Positions 26,157-34,045 are shown, counted from the stretch's first letter. The stretch: DNA of 64,000 nt from Actinomadura coerulea (GCF_014208105.1 NZ_JACHMQ010000001.1:4836001-4900000); one strand, 5' to 3'. Numbers and translations: made by a program. Notes: generated from the sequence alone by a model not told the origin.

Positions 26157-26170
26157 TGGAACACGTTCTA
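26157..26170 (+). promoter_or_regulatory. KstR-like operator 5 (TGGAACACGTTCTA)
   Basis: A perfect match to TnnAACnnGTTnnA, 11 bp from the F420-oxidoreductase start and 60 bp from the divergent SDR start, so it could control both. Confidence 0.75.
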
Positions 26171-26181
26171 CTATTTCGCCC

Positions 26182-27051
26182 ATGAGGTTCACCTACGCCG
26201 AGGCCATGACGGATCCGTCGTTCTACCTGCCGCTGGCCAAGGCCGCCGAGGAGGCCGGGTACACGAGCATGTCGGTCGCCGACTCGCTGGTGTACCCGAA
26301 GGAGTCGGACTCGGTGTATCCGTACACCGCCGACGGGAACCGGGAGTTCCTGGAGGACAAGCCCTTCATCGAGACGTTCACGCTGATCGCGGCCATGGGG
26401 GCGGTGACGACCCGGCTGCGGTTCACGCCGTTCGTACTCAAGCTGCCGGTACGTCCCCCCGTCCTGGTGGCGAAGCAGGCGACGTCGGTGGCGTGCCTGA
26501 CCGGCGGGCGGCTCGCCCTCGGCGTCGGGCTCAGCCCCTGGCGCGAGGACTTCGAGGTCATGGGCGTCCCGTGGGAGCGGCGCGGCAGGCGGATGGACGA
26601 GGCCATCGACATCGTCCGGGGGCTGAGCGGCGGCGGGTACTTCGAGTACCACGGCGAGCACTTCGACGTCCCGGCCGTCAAGATCTGCCCGGCGCGGCCC
26701 TTCCCGATCCTCGTCGGCGGGCACAGCGAGCCCGCGCTGCGCCGCGCCGTCGTGCGCGGGGACGGCTGGATGCACGCGGGCGGCGGCGACGACCTCGACG
26801 ACCTGCTCGCCCGGCTGGACCGGATCCGCGAGGCGGAGGGCAAGGCCGGCGACCCCTTCGAGGTGCACGTCATCTCGATGGACGCGTACACGCCCGACGG
26901 GGTGAGGCGGCTCGAGGACAAGGGCGTCACCGACGTGATCGTCGGCTTCCGGATGCCCTACGCCGCGGGGCCCGACACCGAGCCGCTGGACAAGAAGATC
27001 GAGCATCTCGAGCGGTTCGCCGAGACCGTCATCGCCAAGACCGCCTCCTGA
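26182..27051 (+). CDS. LLM-class F420-dependent oxidoreductase
   Basis: 289 residues of the luciferase-like TIM barrel. EAGYTSMSVADSLVYP near residues 24-39, RLRFTPFVLKLPVRPPVLVAKQATS, GGRLALGVGLSPWREDFEVMGVPWERRGRRMDEAI and FPILVGGHSEPALRRA are the usual landmarks of TIGR03619-type enzymes. Rv3520c of the cholesterol cluster is an enzyme of this class. The spacer to its start contains a perfect KstR-like site. The likely job is a hydride transfer in sterol ring or side-chain degradation; the exact step is unknown. The NTF2-like gene follows 23 bp downstream. Confidence 0.83.
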   Translation: MRFTYAEAMTDPSFYLPLAKAAEEAGYTSMSVADSLVYPKESDSVYPYTADGNREFLEDKPFIETFTLIAAMGAVTTRLRFTPFVLKLPVRPPVLVAKQATSVACLTGGRLALGVGLSPWREDFEVMGVPWERRGRRMDEAIDIVRGLSGGGYFEYHGEHFDVPAVKICPARPFPILVGGHSEPALRRAVVRGDGWMHAGGGDDLDDLLARLDRIREAEGKAGDPFEVHVISMDAYTPDGVRRLEDKGVTDVIVGFRMPYAAGPDTEPLDKKIEHLERFAETVIAKTAS

Positions 27052-27060
27052 CCCCGAAAC

Positions 27061-27074
27061 GAGAACACGTTACA
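27061..27074 (-). promoter_or_regulatory. KstR-like operator 6 abutting a start codon
   Basis: The minus strand reads TGTAACGTGTTCTC, one mismatch to the consensus, followed by GTTT as in operators 1 and 2. It directly touches the GTG start at 27075, so a transcript from its own promoter would be leaderless or the site acts as a roadblock. Confidence 0.65.
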
Positions 27075-27512
27075 GTGGATGCCATCGCCTGGGACGCCCC
27101 CGACGCCGACCACCCGGCCCGCCGCGCCGCCCGCGCCTCCATGACCGCCGTCGCCGAGGGCCGCAAGGCCGACTGGCTGGCCCTGTTCGCCCCGGACGCC
27201 CTCATCGAGGACCCCGTCGGCCCGTCCTTCCTCGACCCGGAGGGCGCGGGCCACCGGGGCCCGGAGGGCATCGAGAACTTCTGGAACTCCTTCATCTCCA
27301 CGATCGCCGGCTTCCGCTTCCGCGTGGCCGACTCCTTCGCGGGCGGCCCCTGCTGCGCCAACGTCGCGACGATCACCACCACGACGCCCGACGGCGCCAC
27401 GATGACCATCGACTGCGTCCTCGTCTACACGGTGGACGAGGACGGCAGGATCACGTCCCTGCGCGCCCACTGGGAACCCGACCGCGCCATGGCCACCCTC
27501 ACCACGCCCTAG
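27075..27512 (+). CDS. NTF2-like / SnoaL-like protein, possible ketosteroid isomerase
   Basis: A 145-residue cone-fold protein: RKADWLALFAPDALIEDPVGPSFLDPEG, FWNSFISTIAGFRFRV and a C-terminal DEDGRITSLRAHWEPDRA give the SnoaL/ketosteroid-isomerase pattern, with an Asp near residue 41 at the place of a catalytic base. Steroid-linked isomerases and hydratases use this fold. GTG 27075 is chosen because translation from it gives the complete fold; there is no Shine-Dalgarno, and an operator abuts the codon. It follows the F420 oxidoreductase, supporting a role in sterol catabolism; the reaction is not determined. Confidence 0.78.
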   Translation: MDAIAWDAPDADHPARRAARASMTAVAEGRKADWLALFAPDALIEDPVGPSFLDPEGAGHRGPEGIENFWNSFISTIAGFRFRVADSFAGGPCCANVATITTTTPDGATMTIDCVLVYTVDEDGRITSLRAHWEPDRAMATLTTP

Positions 27513-27608
27513 AGGCTCCGGCCCCTCCCGGACGATCCGCGGCGATCAGCGGCGCCCTCCGGACCACCGCCGCGGCCAGGACCGTTGACATGTCCGGCGA
27601 CTCCCGGG

Positions 27609-27646
27609 TAGAAAACCACTTGGTTATAGAACCAGGAGGTTTTCTA
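27609..27646. promoter_or_regulatory. ArsR operator: nested dyads around the RBS
   Basis: TAGAAAACC (27609-27617) and GGTTTTCTA (27638-27646) form a perfect 9-bp inverted repeat. Inside it lies the 12-bp palindrome AACCACTTGGTT (27614-27625) and a further AACCA at 27630. The block covers the ribosome site of the ArsR gene, so autorepression is likely. Confidence 0.7.
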
Positions 27647-27982
27647 GTGGGCACCGGCACTCTCGACACGACGTTCGCCGCGCTGGCCGACCCGACCAGA
27701 CGGGCGATCTTGACCCGCCTCACCCAGGGCGACGCGTCGGTGGGCGAGTTGACGGCTCCGTTCGCGATGAGCCAGCCCGCCGTGTCCAAACACCTGCGCG
27801 TGCTCGAACGCGCCGGGCTCGTCTCGCGCGGCCGGGACGCGCAGCGGCGGCCGTGCCGGCTCGAGGCGCGGCCCCTGCGGGAGGCACTGGACTGGCTCGC
27901 CGACTTCCGCGAGTACTGGGAGGAGAGCTACCAGCGGCTCGACGAGCTGCTCGCGAGGCTCGAAGAGCGGGACGGCTCGTGA
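27647..27982 (+). CDS. ArsR-family transcriptional regulator
   Basis: 111 residues with a winged helix: LDTTFAALADPTRRAILTRL opens the domain and MSQPAVSKHLRVLERAGLVSRGRD is the recognition helix and turn. No metal-binding CxC is seen, so it belongs to the non-metal ArsR group usually paired with SRPBCC proteins. GTG 27647 has GGAGG 9 nt upstream; an upstream ATG would extend through the operator. It overlaps the SRPBCC gene by 4 bp. The nested AACCA/TGGTT dyads over its RBS are its likely binding site. Confidence 0.88.
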   Translation: MGTGTLDTTFAALADPTRRAILTRLTQGDASVGELTAPFAMSQPAVSKHLRVLERAGLVSRGRDAQRRPCRLEARPLREALDWLADFREYWEESYQRLDELLARLEERDGS

Positions 27983-28476
27983 GCACCTGGCAGCCCCGCG
28001 GGGCGGGCCTCGTGGTCAGCGCGCCGTCCGACACCGAGGTCCTGCTCAGCAGGACGTTCGACGCGCCCCGGCGGCGGGTGTTCGACGCGTTCACCCGTCC
28101 GGAGCTGCTTCGGCAGTGGCACGGCGCCCGCGGCTGGCGGCTCACCGTGTGCGAGATCGACCTGCGTCCCGGTGGCGCCTGGCGCTTCGTCTCGCACGGC
28201 CCGGGCGGCGCCGAGATGGGCTACGGCGGCGTCTTCCACGAGGTGGACGCGCCCGCACGCCTGGTGCAGAGCGAGATCCGCGACGGCTGGGAGGCCGGCG
28301 AGGCCCTGGTCACCACCGTCTTCCACGAGCGAGACGGCCGCACCGCCATGAACACCACCGTTCGCTACCCCACCCGCGCGATACGCGACAGCGTGCTCCG
28401 CAGCCCGATGCGGCGCGGCGCGGGCGAATCCTACGACCGGCTCGACGACCTGCTCTCGGAAGGAGACCACCCATGA
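27979..28476 (+). CDS. SRPBCC / AHSA1-domain protein
   Basis: 165 residues of the activator-of-Hsp90 C-terminal (START-like) fold: LLSRTFDAPRRRVFDAFTRPELLRQWHG, DLRPGGAWRFV, GVFHEVDAPARLVQSE and SYDRLDDLL. Such proteins bind hydrophobic ligands and are very often encoded with an ArsR regulator, as here (GTGA overlap). It probably supplies or senses the ligand of the operon. No catalytic residue can be named. Confidence 0.85.
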   Translation: MSTWQPRGAGLVVSAPSDTEVLLSRTFDAPRRRVFDAFTRPELLRQWHGARGWRLTVCEIDLRPGGAWRFVSHGPGGAEMGYGGVFHEVDAPARLVQSEIRDGWEAGEALVTTVFHERDGRTAMNTTVRYPTRAIRDSVLRSPMRRGAGESYDRLDDLLSEGDHP

Positions 28477-28886
28477 CCGAGTCCTCCACCCCGGTACTGC
28501 CCGTGCGCCCCGGAGTGCTCCTGCTCGAACTCGTTCCGGTGCCCGTCAGCGACATCGACCGGGCCATGGACTTCTACACCGGCCTCGGCTTCAACGCCGA
28601 CGTCGACGTACGACCCGCGGACGGCGTCCGGTACGTCCAGCTCACACCGCCGGGTTCGGCCTGTTCGATCGCGCTGACGGAGGGCCTGCCGGGCATGGAC
28701 ATGCCGGTCGGGACGCAGCGCGGACTGCACCTGGTCGTCAGCGACATCGAGCAGGCCAGATCCGATCTCATCGAGCGCGGCGCCGACGTGGGTCCGGTGG
28801 AGGACATGGGCGGCGTCTTCTACGCCGGTTTCGCCGATCCGGACGGCAACACCTGGACCCTCCAGCACATGCCCTGGCGCCCCTGA
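28473..28886 (+). CDS. VOC-superfamily (glyoxalase-like) protein
   Basis: 137 residues with two beta-alpha-beta-beta-beta modules: LELVPVPVSDIDRAMDFYTGLGF at the N terminus and FADPDGNTWTLQHMPW at the end, the latter with the conserved DPDGN turn and a metal-region glutamine/histidine. ATG 28473 overlaps the SRPBCC stop (ATGA), completing an arsR-SRPBCC-VOC operon. Members include dioxygenases, resistance proteins and isomerases; the specific role is unknown. Confidence 0.85.
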   Translation: MTESSTPVLPVRPGVLLLELVPVPVSDIDRAMDFYTGLGFNADVDVRPADGVRYVQLTPPGSACSIALTEGLPGMDMPVGTQRGLHLVVSDIEQARSDLIERGADVGPVEDMGGVFYAGFADPDGNTWTLQHMPWRP

Positions 28887-28943
28887 ACCACCCCGATCAC
28901 CCGATCAGCGTTCCGAGCATCAGGCGGACGGCCGCGCGGTTCT

Positions 28944-29723
28944 CTAGTGCAGGACGGCTGTGGACATCTGCGTGGAGAATTGCTTGAGAACGCGGTGGTC
29001 CTTGTAGAGCTTGACGGTCACGTCTCCTATTTGACCGAGCTCGGGGCCTTGGAGGCCGGTACCGGTTCTCCGGAGGACGAAGAACCTGTCGGTCACCGGC
29101 GCTTCCGCGGATCTGCCGTCCGAAGCCGTGAAAATGACCCGCGTGCCGCCCCGTACCGGGACTCGACCGGACACGTGGGTCTCCCAGCCCGGCTCGGCAT
29201 CGGGCTTGGCGGAATCGAGAGTGCCCCCGCCCGTGTCGTCGCAGATCACGTTGTCGGGGACGTCTGCCAGGGACACCCCCCAGACTTTGGCGGCCTGGTG
29301 AAGGCTCTGGTCGTTCGAGCTCGGCCTGCCGGCGCGGTCGAGCAAGCAGAGCCGGTAGGCCGCCCTGCTGCCCAGCAGCACCGTCCGCCCGCGCGAGTCG
29401 CGATCAGACGTGGCCAGCACCCGGAAATCGGCCACATGCGTCCCCGGCCCTGTCACCTTCGCCTCGCTCCTCGGGTCTGACGGGTCCGGCACCGAGATGA
29501 GGGGGTCGCCGACCATGCACGAGCGGACGAGGGCGAGCTGGTCAGGGGTGTTCGCAGGCAGCGCGACGGATTTCGGCGCGGGCTTGGGCAGCAGGGAGTC
29601 GTCCGCGAGGATGGACGGGGAGGGATCAGTGACGATCAGTACCACCACCAGCGCTCCGGCCGCCACGGCGGCGGTGCCCAACCCGGCCCAGGCCGCACCG
29701 CGAAGCACGCCACCCACGGCCAC
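28944..29723 (-). CDS. Membrane-anchored hypothetical protein
   Basis: 259 residues. A single N-terminal transmembrane helix (GTAAVAAGALVVVLIVTD) follows a short cytoplasmic tail; the remainder is extracellular with no family I recognise. VRSCMVGDPLI, RLCLLDRAGRPSS and NVICDDTGGGT supply three cysteines that could form disulfides. GTG 29723 is preferred because GGAGG lies 5 nt upstream. It is convergent with the VOC gene and divergent from the acetyltransferase gene; no operon partner. Confidence 0.72.
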   Translation of the reverse strand: MAVGGVLRGAAWAGLGTAAVAAGALVVVLIVTDPSPSILADDSLLPKPAPKSVALPANTPDQLALVRSCMVGDPLISVPDPSDPRSEAKVTGPGTHVADFRVLATSDRDSRGRTVLLGSRAAYRLCLLDRAGRPSSNDQSLHQAAKVWGVSLADVPDNVICDDTGGGTLDSAKPDAEPGWETHVSGRVPVRGGTRVIFTASDGRSAEAPVTDRFFVLRRTGTGLQGPELGQIGDVTVKLYKDHRVLKQFSTQMSTAVLH

Positions 29724-29901
29724 CCCTTCCTCCGGGCGCCGAAACTCCGGCGGCCGACGCGAATCGAAACGAGCATGCACAAACGAACGGTCAGGCGCAA
29801 GGCGTCGACAGGTCGCGGAACGTCGCGGGTGCGAAGGTGTCGACGCCCGTCCGTGAGAGGATCCACCGCAGTCTGTGCTGGTGCTGACCGTGGAGGCGAG
29901 C

Positions 29902-30462
29902 ATGTACGCGGTGTCCCTTGGTGACGACGGTGCGGAGCTGCGGCCGCTCGAACCGTGGCAGGCCGAGGAGTTCCTGACCCACATCGACCGGGGCCGAGAC
30001 TTCATCGGCCGGCACGTCGGGCTCCCGGACCGCGTCACGGACCTGGAGTCCAGCCGCGCGCAACTCCAGGCGTACGCGGACAAGGCCGCAGCCGACAGGG
30101 GGCGCATCTACGGCATATGGGTCGACGGCCGGCTGGTGGGCGGGGTCCTCTTCGTGACGATGGACGTCGACCAGGGCACCGCCGAGGCCGGCTGCTGGCT
30201 GGAGCCGTCGGCGTCGGGCAGGGGCCTGGTGACCAGAGCGGTGCGCACCATCATCGACTGGGCCGTCGAAGAGCGCGGCATCCACCGTGTGGAATGGCGC
30301 GTCTCGGCCGCCAACCTGCCCAGCATCGCCGTGGCGAAGCGGCTCGGGATGACGAAGGACGGCACCCTGCGGGAAAGCTACCTCTACCGCGGAGAACGGC
30401 AGGACATCGAGGTCTGGTCGGTGCTCGCACCGGAGTGGCGGGCGTTCGGACAGGCACCCTAG
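29902..30462 (+). CDS. GNAT family N-acetyltransferase (RimJ/RimL-like)
   Basis: 186 residues of the Acetyltransf_3 type: AELRPLEPWQAEEFLTH at the N terminus, GCWLEPSASGRGLVTRAVRTIIDWA with the acetyl-CoA pyrophosphate loop (SGRGLV), and RVSAANLPSIAVAKRLGMTKDGTLRES near the end. GGAGG lies 5 nt before ATG 29902. RimJ/RimL relatives acetylate ribosomal protein N termini, but many act on small molecules. Transcribed alone, convergent with the muramidase gene. Confidence 0.86.
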   Translation: MYAVSLGDDGAELRPLEPWQAEEFLTHIDRGRDFIGRHVGLPDRVTDLESSRAQLQAYADKAAADRGRIYGIWVDGRLVGGVLFVTMDVDQGTAEAGCWLEPSASGRGLVTRAVRTIIDWAVEERGIHRVEWRVSAANLPSIAVAKRLGMTKDGTLRESYLYRGERQDIEVWSVLAPEWRAFGQAP

Positions 30463-30473
30463 GCCGCTCCAGG

Positions 30474-31589
30474 TCAGCTGCGGTCTTGGGCTATGGTCCA
30501 GCGGCCGGACGTCGCGCGGGGCACGGGACGGCTTCCGGGATCACCTCCGGAGGGGAACACCGCTATCGCGACGTACACGTGCTGGCCCTTGCCGAGGCCC
30601 TTGGGCATGGCGCCGGTGACGTACTGGGCGCCGCTGGTGGCCAGGGCGTCGGCGCGGGTTTCGGACCACGTCCCGGACGACTGGCCGTCCTCCCAGTCGT
30701 GGACCTCGAACCGCATCTGGTACTCGTCGCCGGGGCTCATCCCCTCGACGCCGACGATGGCGGTGATGTCCGCCCACGTCGAGAGCGGAGCCACGTAGCC
30801 GGGATAGCCGTCGGGATGGTCCTTGTCCGGCTCGGAGTGGCAGTCGGCAGGGTCGGCGTGGGTGACGTCCCAGTTGAGGACAGTGAACTTCCCCCACGCC
30901 AGAGTCTGGGGCCTGGTCTTGCCGTAACTGCTGCGGATGGGCACTTCGTCCTCCTCATGGGACCCAAGGGCCAGCGCCTTCAGCTCCGCGAGTGAGCCGC
31001 GGAAGGCGTTGGCATCGCAGTGGCCCGTGATGCCCGGCACCGAGCCGCTGGACGAGTACTGCAGGATCGACATCGGCTCCCCGCCGTACGGGGTCCAGAA
31101 CGAGGCGGGGACCTTCTGGTAGAGGGCGGCCGGGGAACCGGAGCCGGAGACGTACCGCGACTGCCAGATCGTGTCGAAGAAGCTGAGATCGGGCCGCCCC
31201 TGCTCCTCCCAGTACCAGCGCGGGAAGTAGCCGATGACGGGATGCCCGCCGGTGCGGCTCTTCACCTCGGCCACCCATGCCCTGGCCGTGGCCGCGTCGG
31301 CGCCGGACGCCTCGACGTCGAGGGCGAGGGCAAGGCGGGACACGTCCCCCGCCCGGTCCAGGAAGTAGCGGGCTTGCGCGGCACCGTTGCCGCCATGCAG
31401 GAAGTGGTAGCCGCCGGGCACGAAGTCGGCGCCCAGCGCGAGCGTTTCGGAGCGGTTGTAGCTCCAGGTCGGATTCACGTAGGTGGTCGATTCGGTGACC
31501 TTGGAGAACGCGAACCGGACCCCCGAGGCGTGGACTCGTTGCCAGTCCGGCCTGCCCTGGTAACTCGCCACATCGACCCCGTACAGCAC
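30474..31589 (-). CDS. GH25 muramidase-like protein without a signal peptide
   Basis: 371 residues. The first 195 form a GH25 lysozyme fold: VLYGVDVASYQGRPDW (first catalytic Asp), GYHFLHGGNGAAQARYFLD, ALALDVEAS (DxE pair) and VIGYFPRWYWEEQG. Residues about 225-371 are a second domain with WTPYGGEPMSILQYSSSGS at its border and beta-rich sequence of unknown type. GTG 31589 follows GGGGGAGGAGCC, and no signal peptide is present in any frame extension. It may be released by lysis or by a non-Sec route, or act inside; cell-wall cleavage itself is well supported. Confidence 0.82.
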   Translation of the reverse strand: MLYGVDVASYQGRPDWQRVHASGVRFAFSKVTESTTYVNPTWSYNRSETLALGADFVPGGYHFLHGGNGAAQARYFLDRAGDVSRLALALDVEASGADAATARAWVAEVKSRTGGHPVIGYFPRWYWEEQGRPDLSFFDTIWQSRYVSGSGSPAALYQKVPASFWTPYGGEPMSILQYSSSGSVPGITGHCDANAFRGSLAELKALALGSHEEDEVPIRSSYGKTRPQTLAWGKFTVLNWDVTHADPADCHSEPDKDHPDGYPGYVAPLSTWADITAIVGVEGMSPGDEYQMRFEVHDWEDGQSSGTWSETRADALATSGAQYVTGAMPKGLGKGQHVYVAIAVFPSGGDPGSRPVPRATSGRWTIAQDRS

Positions 31590-31993
31590 GACGGCTCCTC
31601 CCCCGGCCCGGCACCGTGGACGGTGCACGATGCAGGAACCATGAGAGAATTTACTCTGCGCAATCGCTTGGTCACGATCGCTCATACGGGAGGAAGTCAT
31701 AGCGAGACGGACCGTCAAGGACCTCCCTCGCGGCCCCGGTCCCGGTTCGCCGGCGGATGGTTCATGGGCGTATGGACCCGGCGTTTCATCGTCGAGTACC
31801 CCGCGCGAGTACGGCTGGTCGGGGTGCACTGCAAATCCTGGGGGCTACCTGGCCCTGCGGCGCCGGTTCCCCGCCCAGGCGGGCTTCCCGCCCGACAGCG
31901 GCCCGATGCCCGCCGATTGATTTCTTACAAGCCCGGCCGCTCCCGAGACGAAATGATCAGCAGCGAGGAAGCGAAGAGACCCGAGGGGGACCC

Positions 31994-32605
31994 GTGGGCA
32001 CAGTGATCTTGCACAGCGTCATGTCGGTCGACGGCTTCATCGCCGACGACAGGGACCAGGTCGGAACGCTCCACGACTGGTACTTCGACGGGGACGTCCC
32101 GATCATCGGAGGCGGCGACCAGGAGTACGACCACTCCGGGAGCGGAGGCGGCGTCAGGGTCTCCAAGGCGTCGGCGGAGTACGTCCGGTCGACGTGGGCG
32201 ACGATCGGCACGATCGTGATGGGCCGCACCCTGTTCGACCTGGTGAACGGCTGGGAGGGCCGGCCGCCCGCGGGCGACCACGTGGTCGTGGTGTCCCACC
32301 GGCCGAAGCCCGAGGGCTGGCACCCCGAGGCGTCGTACCACTTCGCCTCCGACGTGACGGCCGCGATCGAGAAGGCTCAGGAACTCGCCGGGGAGCGGAC
32401 CGTCGCCGTGAACGCCGGCGACGTGGGCGGACAGATCCTCGCGGCCGGTCTCGTGGACGAGGTGGCGATGGACGTGGTGCCGGTGGTGTTCGGGACGGGC
32501 AAGCGCTTCTTCGGAGGCGTCGACCGGCAGCATCTGCTGGAGGACCCCCACGTCGTCATCCAGGGCGAGCGCGTCCTGCACCTGAGGTACAGGGTGCGCC
32601 GCTAG
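31994..32605 (+). CDS. Dihydrofolate reductase family protein (RibD C-terminal type)
   Basis: 203 residues of the RibD-C/DHFR-like fold: VILHSVMSVDGFIADDRDQVG at the N terminus, ATIGTIVMGRTLFDLVNGW, TVAVNAGDVGGQILAAGLVDEVAMDVVPVVFGTGKRFF and a final LRYRVRR. These are NADPH-binding reductases frequent in actinobacteria and usually not true dihydrofolate reductases. GTG 31994 follows GAGGGGGA. Transcribed alone; substrate unknown. Confidence 0.85.
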   Translation: MGTVILHSVMSVDGFIADDRDQVGTLHDWYFDGDVPIIGGGDQEYDHSGSGGGVRVSKASAEYVRSTWATIGTIVMGRTLFDLVNGWEGRPPAGDHVVVVSHRPKPEGWHPEASYHFASDVTAAIEKAQELAGERTVAVNAGDVGGQILAAGLVDEVAMDVVPVVFGTGKRFFGGVDRQHLLEDPHVVIQGERVLHLRYRVRR

Positions 32606-32905
32606 CCTCCGGGCGAGCCGGAATGCGCCGATCCCACCGCGAGCGGCCCCCCAGTGCGCCTAATGGCCGACCAGCATGGCCGGACCGAGCGGGGCCCCGA
32701 CCGCCGCGACCGTCTGAGCGGCGACGGCAAGGACCGGGATCGCCCTGTGGCGATGCTCACACGTGCGCGTCCGCGGCGGACGCCCGGTCGGGGGGCGCCT
32801 CGTCCCGACGCCCGCCCGACAGCCTTCCGCGGCCCACACCAAACGGAACTCTTGACTGACCCCGGCGTCATTTTGACTGCATCGCACGTCGTCTGCGAAT
32901 AAAAC
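32606..32905. other. Intergenic region, no supported gene
   Basis: 300 bp downstream of the reductase gene. Open frames on both strands are arginine/proline-rich without ribosome sites and look non-coding. TTGACT at 32871 with GAATAA 18 nt later is a possible weak promoter reaching into the following hairpin. Confidence 0.4.
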
Positions 32906-32945
32906 GGCGGGCGGCCCTTCGAAAGGAGAAGAAGGGCCGCCCGCC
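32906..32945 (+). terminator. Strong hairpin bounding the sulfotransferase cassette (14-bp stem)
   Basis: GGCGGGCGGCCCTT pairs perfectly with AAGGGCCGCCCGCC around a 12-nt loop. It sits 300 bp after the reductase gene and just upstream of the leader of the sulfotransferase operon, insulating the cassette. Confidence 0.75.
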
Positions 32946-32990
32946 GCTCCAGCGCGCCCCCGCCGACGAGGTGCCTAATCTCGCCGCGTC

Positions 32991-33095
32991 ATGGAGGGGC
33001 TTACACCGGTCATTAATTCTAGCGTGCCCGCCCGATCCCCGGTTATTCTGCGTCTGCAAACCACAGACAAGAGCCACCGGCTCTCTGTCGCCTAG
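32991..33095 (+). CDS. Possible 34-codon leader ORF
   Basis: ATG 32991 opens a 34-residue frame beginning MEGLTPVINSSVPARS and ending RLSVA, closed by TAG at 33093-33095. The stop falls in the 6-nt loop of the second of three overlapping hairpins, so translation would bear directly on terminator folding. A purine-rich GAGGTG lies too far upstream (17 nt) to be a good ribosome site. It may be a regulatory leader peptide, or chance; no similarity is recognised. Confidence 0.35.
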   Translation: MEGLTPVINSSVPARSPVILRLQTTDKSHRLSVA

Positions 33096-33142
33096 GCGCG
33101 ACAAGGAGCCGGGACGCCTACCCGACTCCTTGTGCGCCTTTT
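33063..33142 (+). promoter_or_regulatory. Attenuator-like leader: three mutually exclusive hairpins
   Basis: Hairpin 1 pairs ACAG/CTGT and AGAGCC/GGCTCT (33063-33088). Hairpin 2 pairs TGTCGC with GCGACA (33086-33103). Hairpin 3 pairs ACAAGGAGCCGGG with 33121-33133 (12 of 13 pairs) and is followed by GCGCCTTTT, a terminator shape. Hairpins 1-2 share 33086-33088 and 2-3 share 33101-33103, so each excludes the next. A Shine-Dalgarno-like GAAAGGAG follows at 33144. Confidence 0.55.
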
Positions 33143-33226
33143 CGAAAGGAGAAGGCACTGCACGCAAGGAAAGACGGTGGGCGACAGCCTGCCGCACCCT
33201 CACCCTCGGAGGGCGCGGAGACCTTC

Positions 33227-34045
33227 ATGGTCTTCGCACACCACCGCTCGGGCTCCAATTTCTTCGGAGATGTCCTGGAGGCCCACCCCGCGGTGGCGTG
33301 CCTCAACGAACCCCTGACGATGCACACCTCGGTGTTCCTGCCGAGGGACCTCGTCCGGTGGAGCGCCGACGAGTACAGCGGCGACATCCTCCACCCGGAA
33401 CTGGCGGGCATGTCGACGGCGGTGGACTTCCTCGAGTCCCTCGCCGGCTACACCAGCCAGCCCGGTCGGGGCTTCAAGGAGACCCTCGGGTTCGAGAAAC
33501 TCGGCTGGCTCGACCGGGTATTCCCGGGCCGACGAGTCATCCTCTACGTTCGCGATCCGCGAGCGGTCATCAATTCGGTGCTCTCCAGGCCGTACATGCT
33601 GAAGAAGTGGGGCTATCGCACCACCATAGCCCGCTACCAGCACCTGTATGGTGCGGAGATCCCGTTCCGCCTCGAGTACGAGACGCCGCTGGACCAGCTC
33701 ATCAGTTCCTGGCAGGTCCGGTGGTACGAGGCCCAGCGGTACGTCGCCGAGTCGCGTCAGCGCCCCGGCGCCCTGCCGGTGACGCTGCTTCGATTCGAGG
33801 ACCTCATGGCCGATCCGGAGGCGGCACTGAGAAGGGTGATGCGATCCATCGGATCCGACGTCCACCCCGATCAGCTCCGGTTCGTCGAGCAGAGCCACAG
33901 CGGCCCGTCACGGGGCGGCGATTACTCGACCGTCCGTGACCCGCAGAAGGTGCTCAACGCTTGGCGGACCAGGCTGGCCGCCGACGACATCGACCGCATC
34001 AGCAGGCGCCTGCGCCGCGAGATGGAGGTGCTCGGGTATGAATGA
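33227..34045 (+). CDS. PAPS-dependent sulfotransferase family protein
   Basis: 272 residues. The 5'-phosphosulfate loop is AHHRSGSNFF (residues 4-13) and the 3'-phosphate site is YVRDPRAVINSVL (107-119), the two PAPS-binding hallmarks. LLRFEDLMADPEAALRRVM and the C-terminal basic helix are also typical. The enzyme would transfer sulfate to a hydroxyl or amine of a lipid, sugar or small molecule. ATG 33227 has GGAG 6 nt upstream; an in-frame CTG at 33158 behind AAAGGAG would add 23 residues before the P-loop and cannot be excluded. It overlaps the FGE-like gene by 8 bp. Lower GC than the neighbours. Confidence 0.85.
   Translation: MVFAHHRSGSNFFGDVLEAHPAVACLNEPLTMHTSVFLPRDLVRWSADEYSGDILHPELAGMSTAVDFLESLAGYTSQPGRGFKETLGFEKLGWLDRVFPGRRVILYVRDPRAVINSVLSRPYMLKKWGYRTTIARYQHLYGAEIPFRLEYETPLDQLISSWQVRWYEAQRYVAESRQRPGALPVTLLRFEDLMADPEAALRRVMRSIGSDVHPDQLRFVEQSHSGPSRGGDYSTVRDPQKVLNAWRTRLAADDIDRISRRLRREMEVLGYE

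Noticed and set aside
32654..32902. 82-codon frame after the RibD-like gene
   Set aside because: No Shine-Dalgarno, basic low-complexity composition, ends just before a terminator hairpin.
32991..33095. Leader ORF as a RiPP precursor for the sulfotransferase/FGE pair
   Set aside because: No leader-core pattern, no Cys or clear modification site and no RiPP maturation enzyme or transporter; regulatory use fits better.
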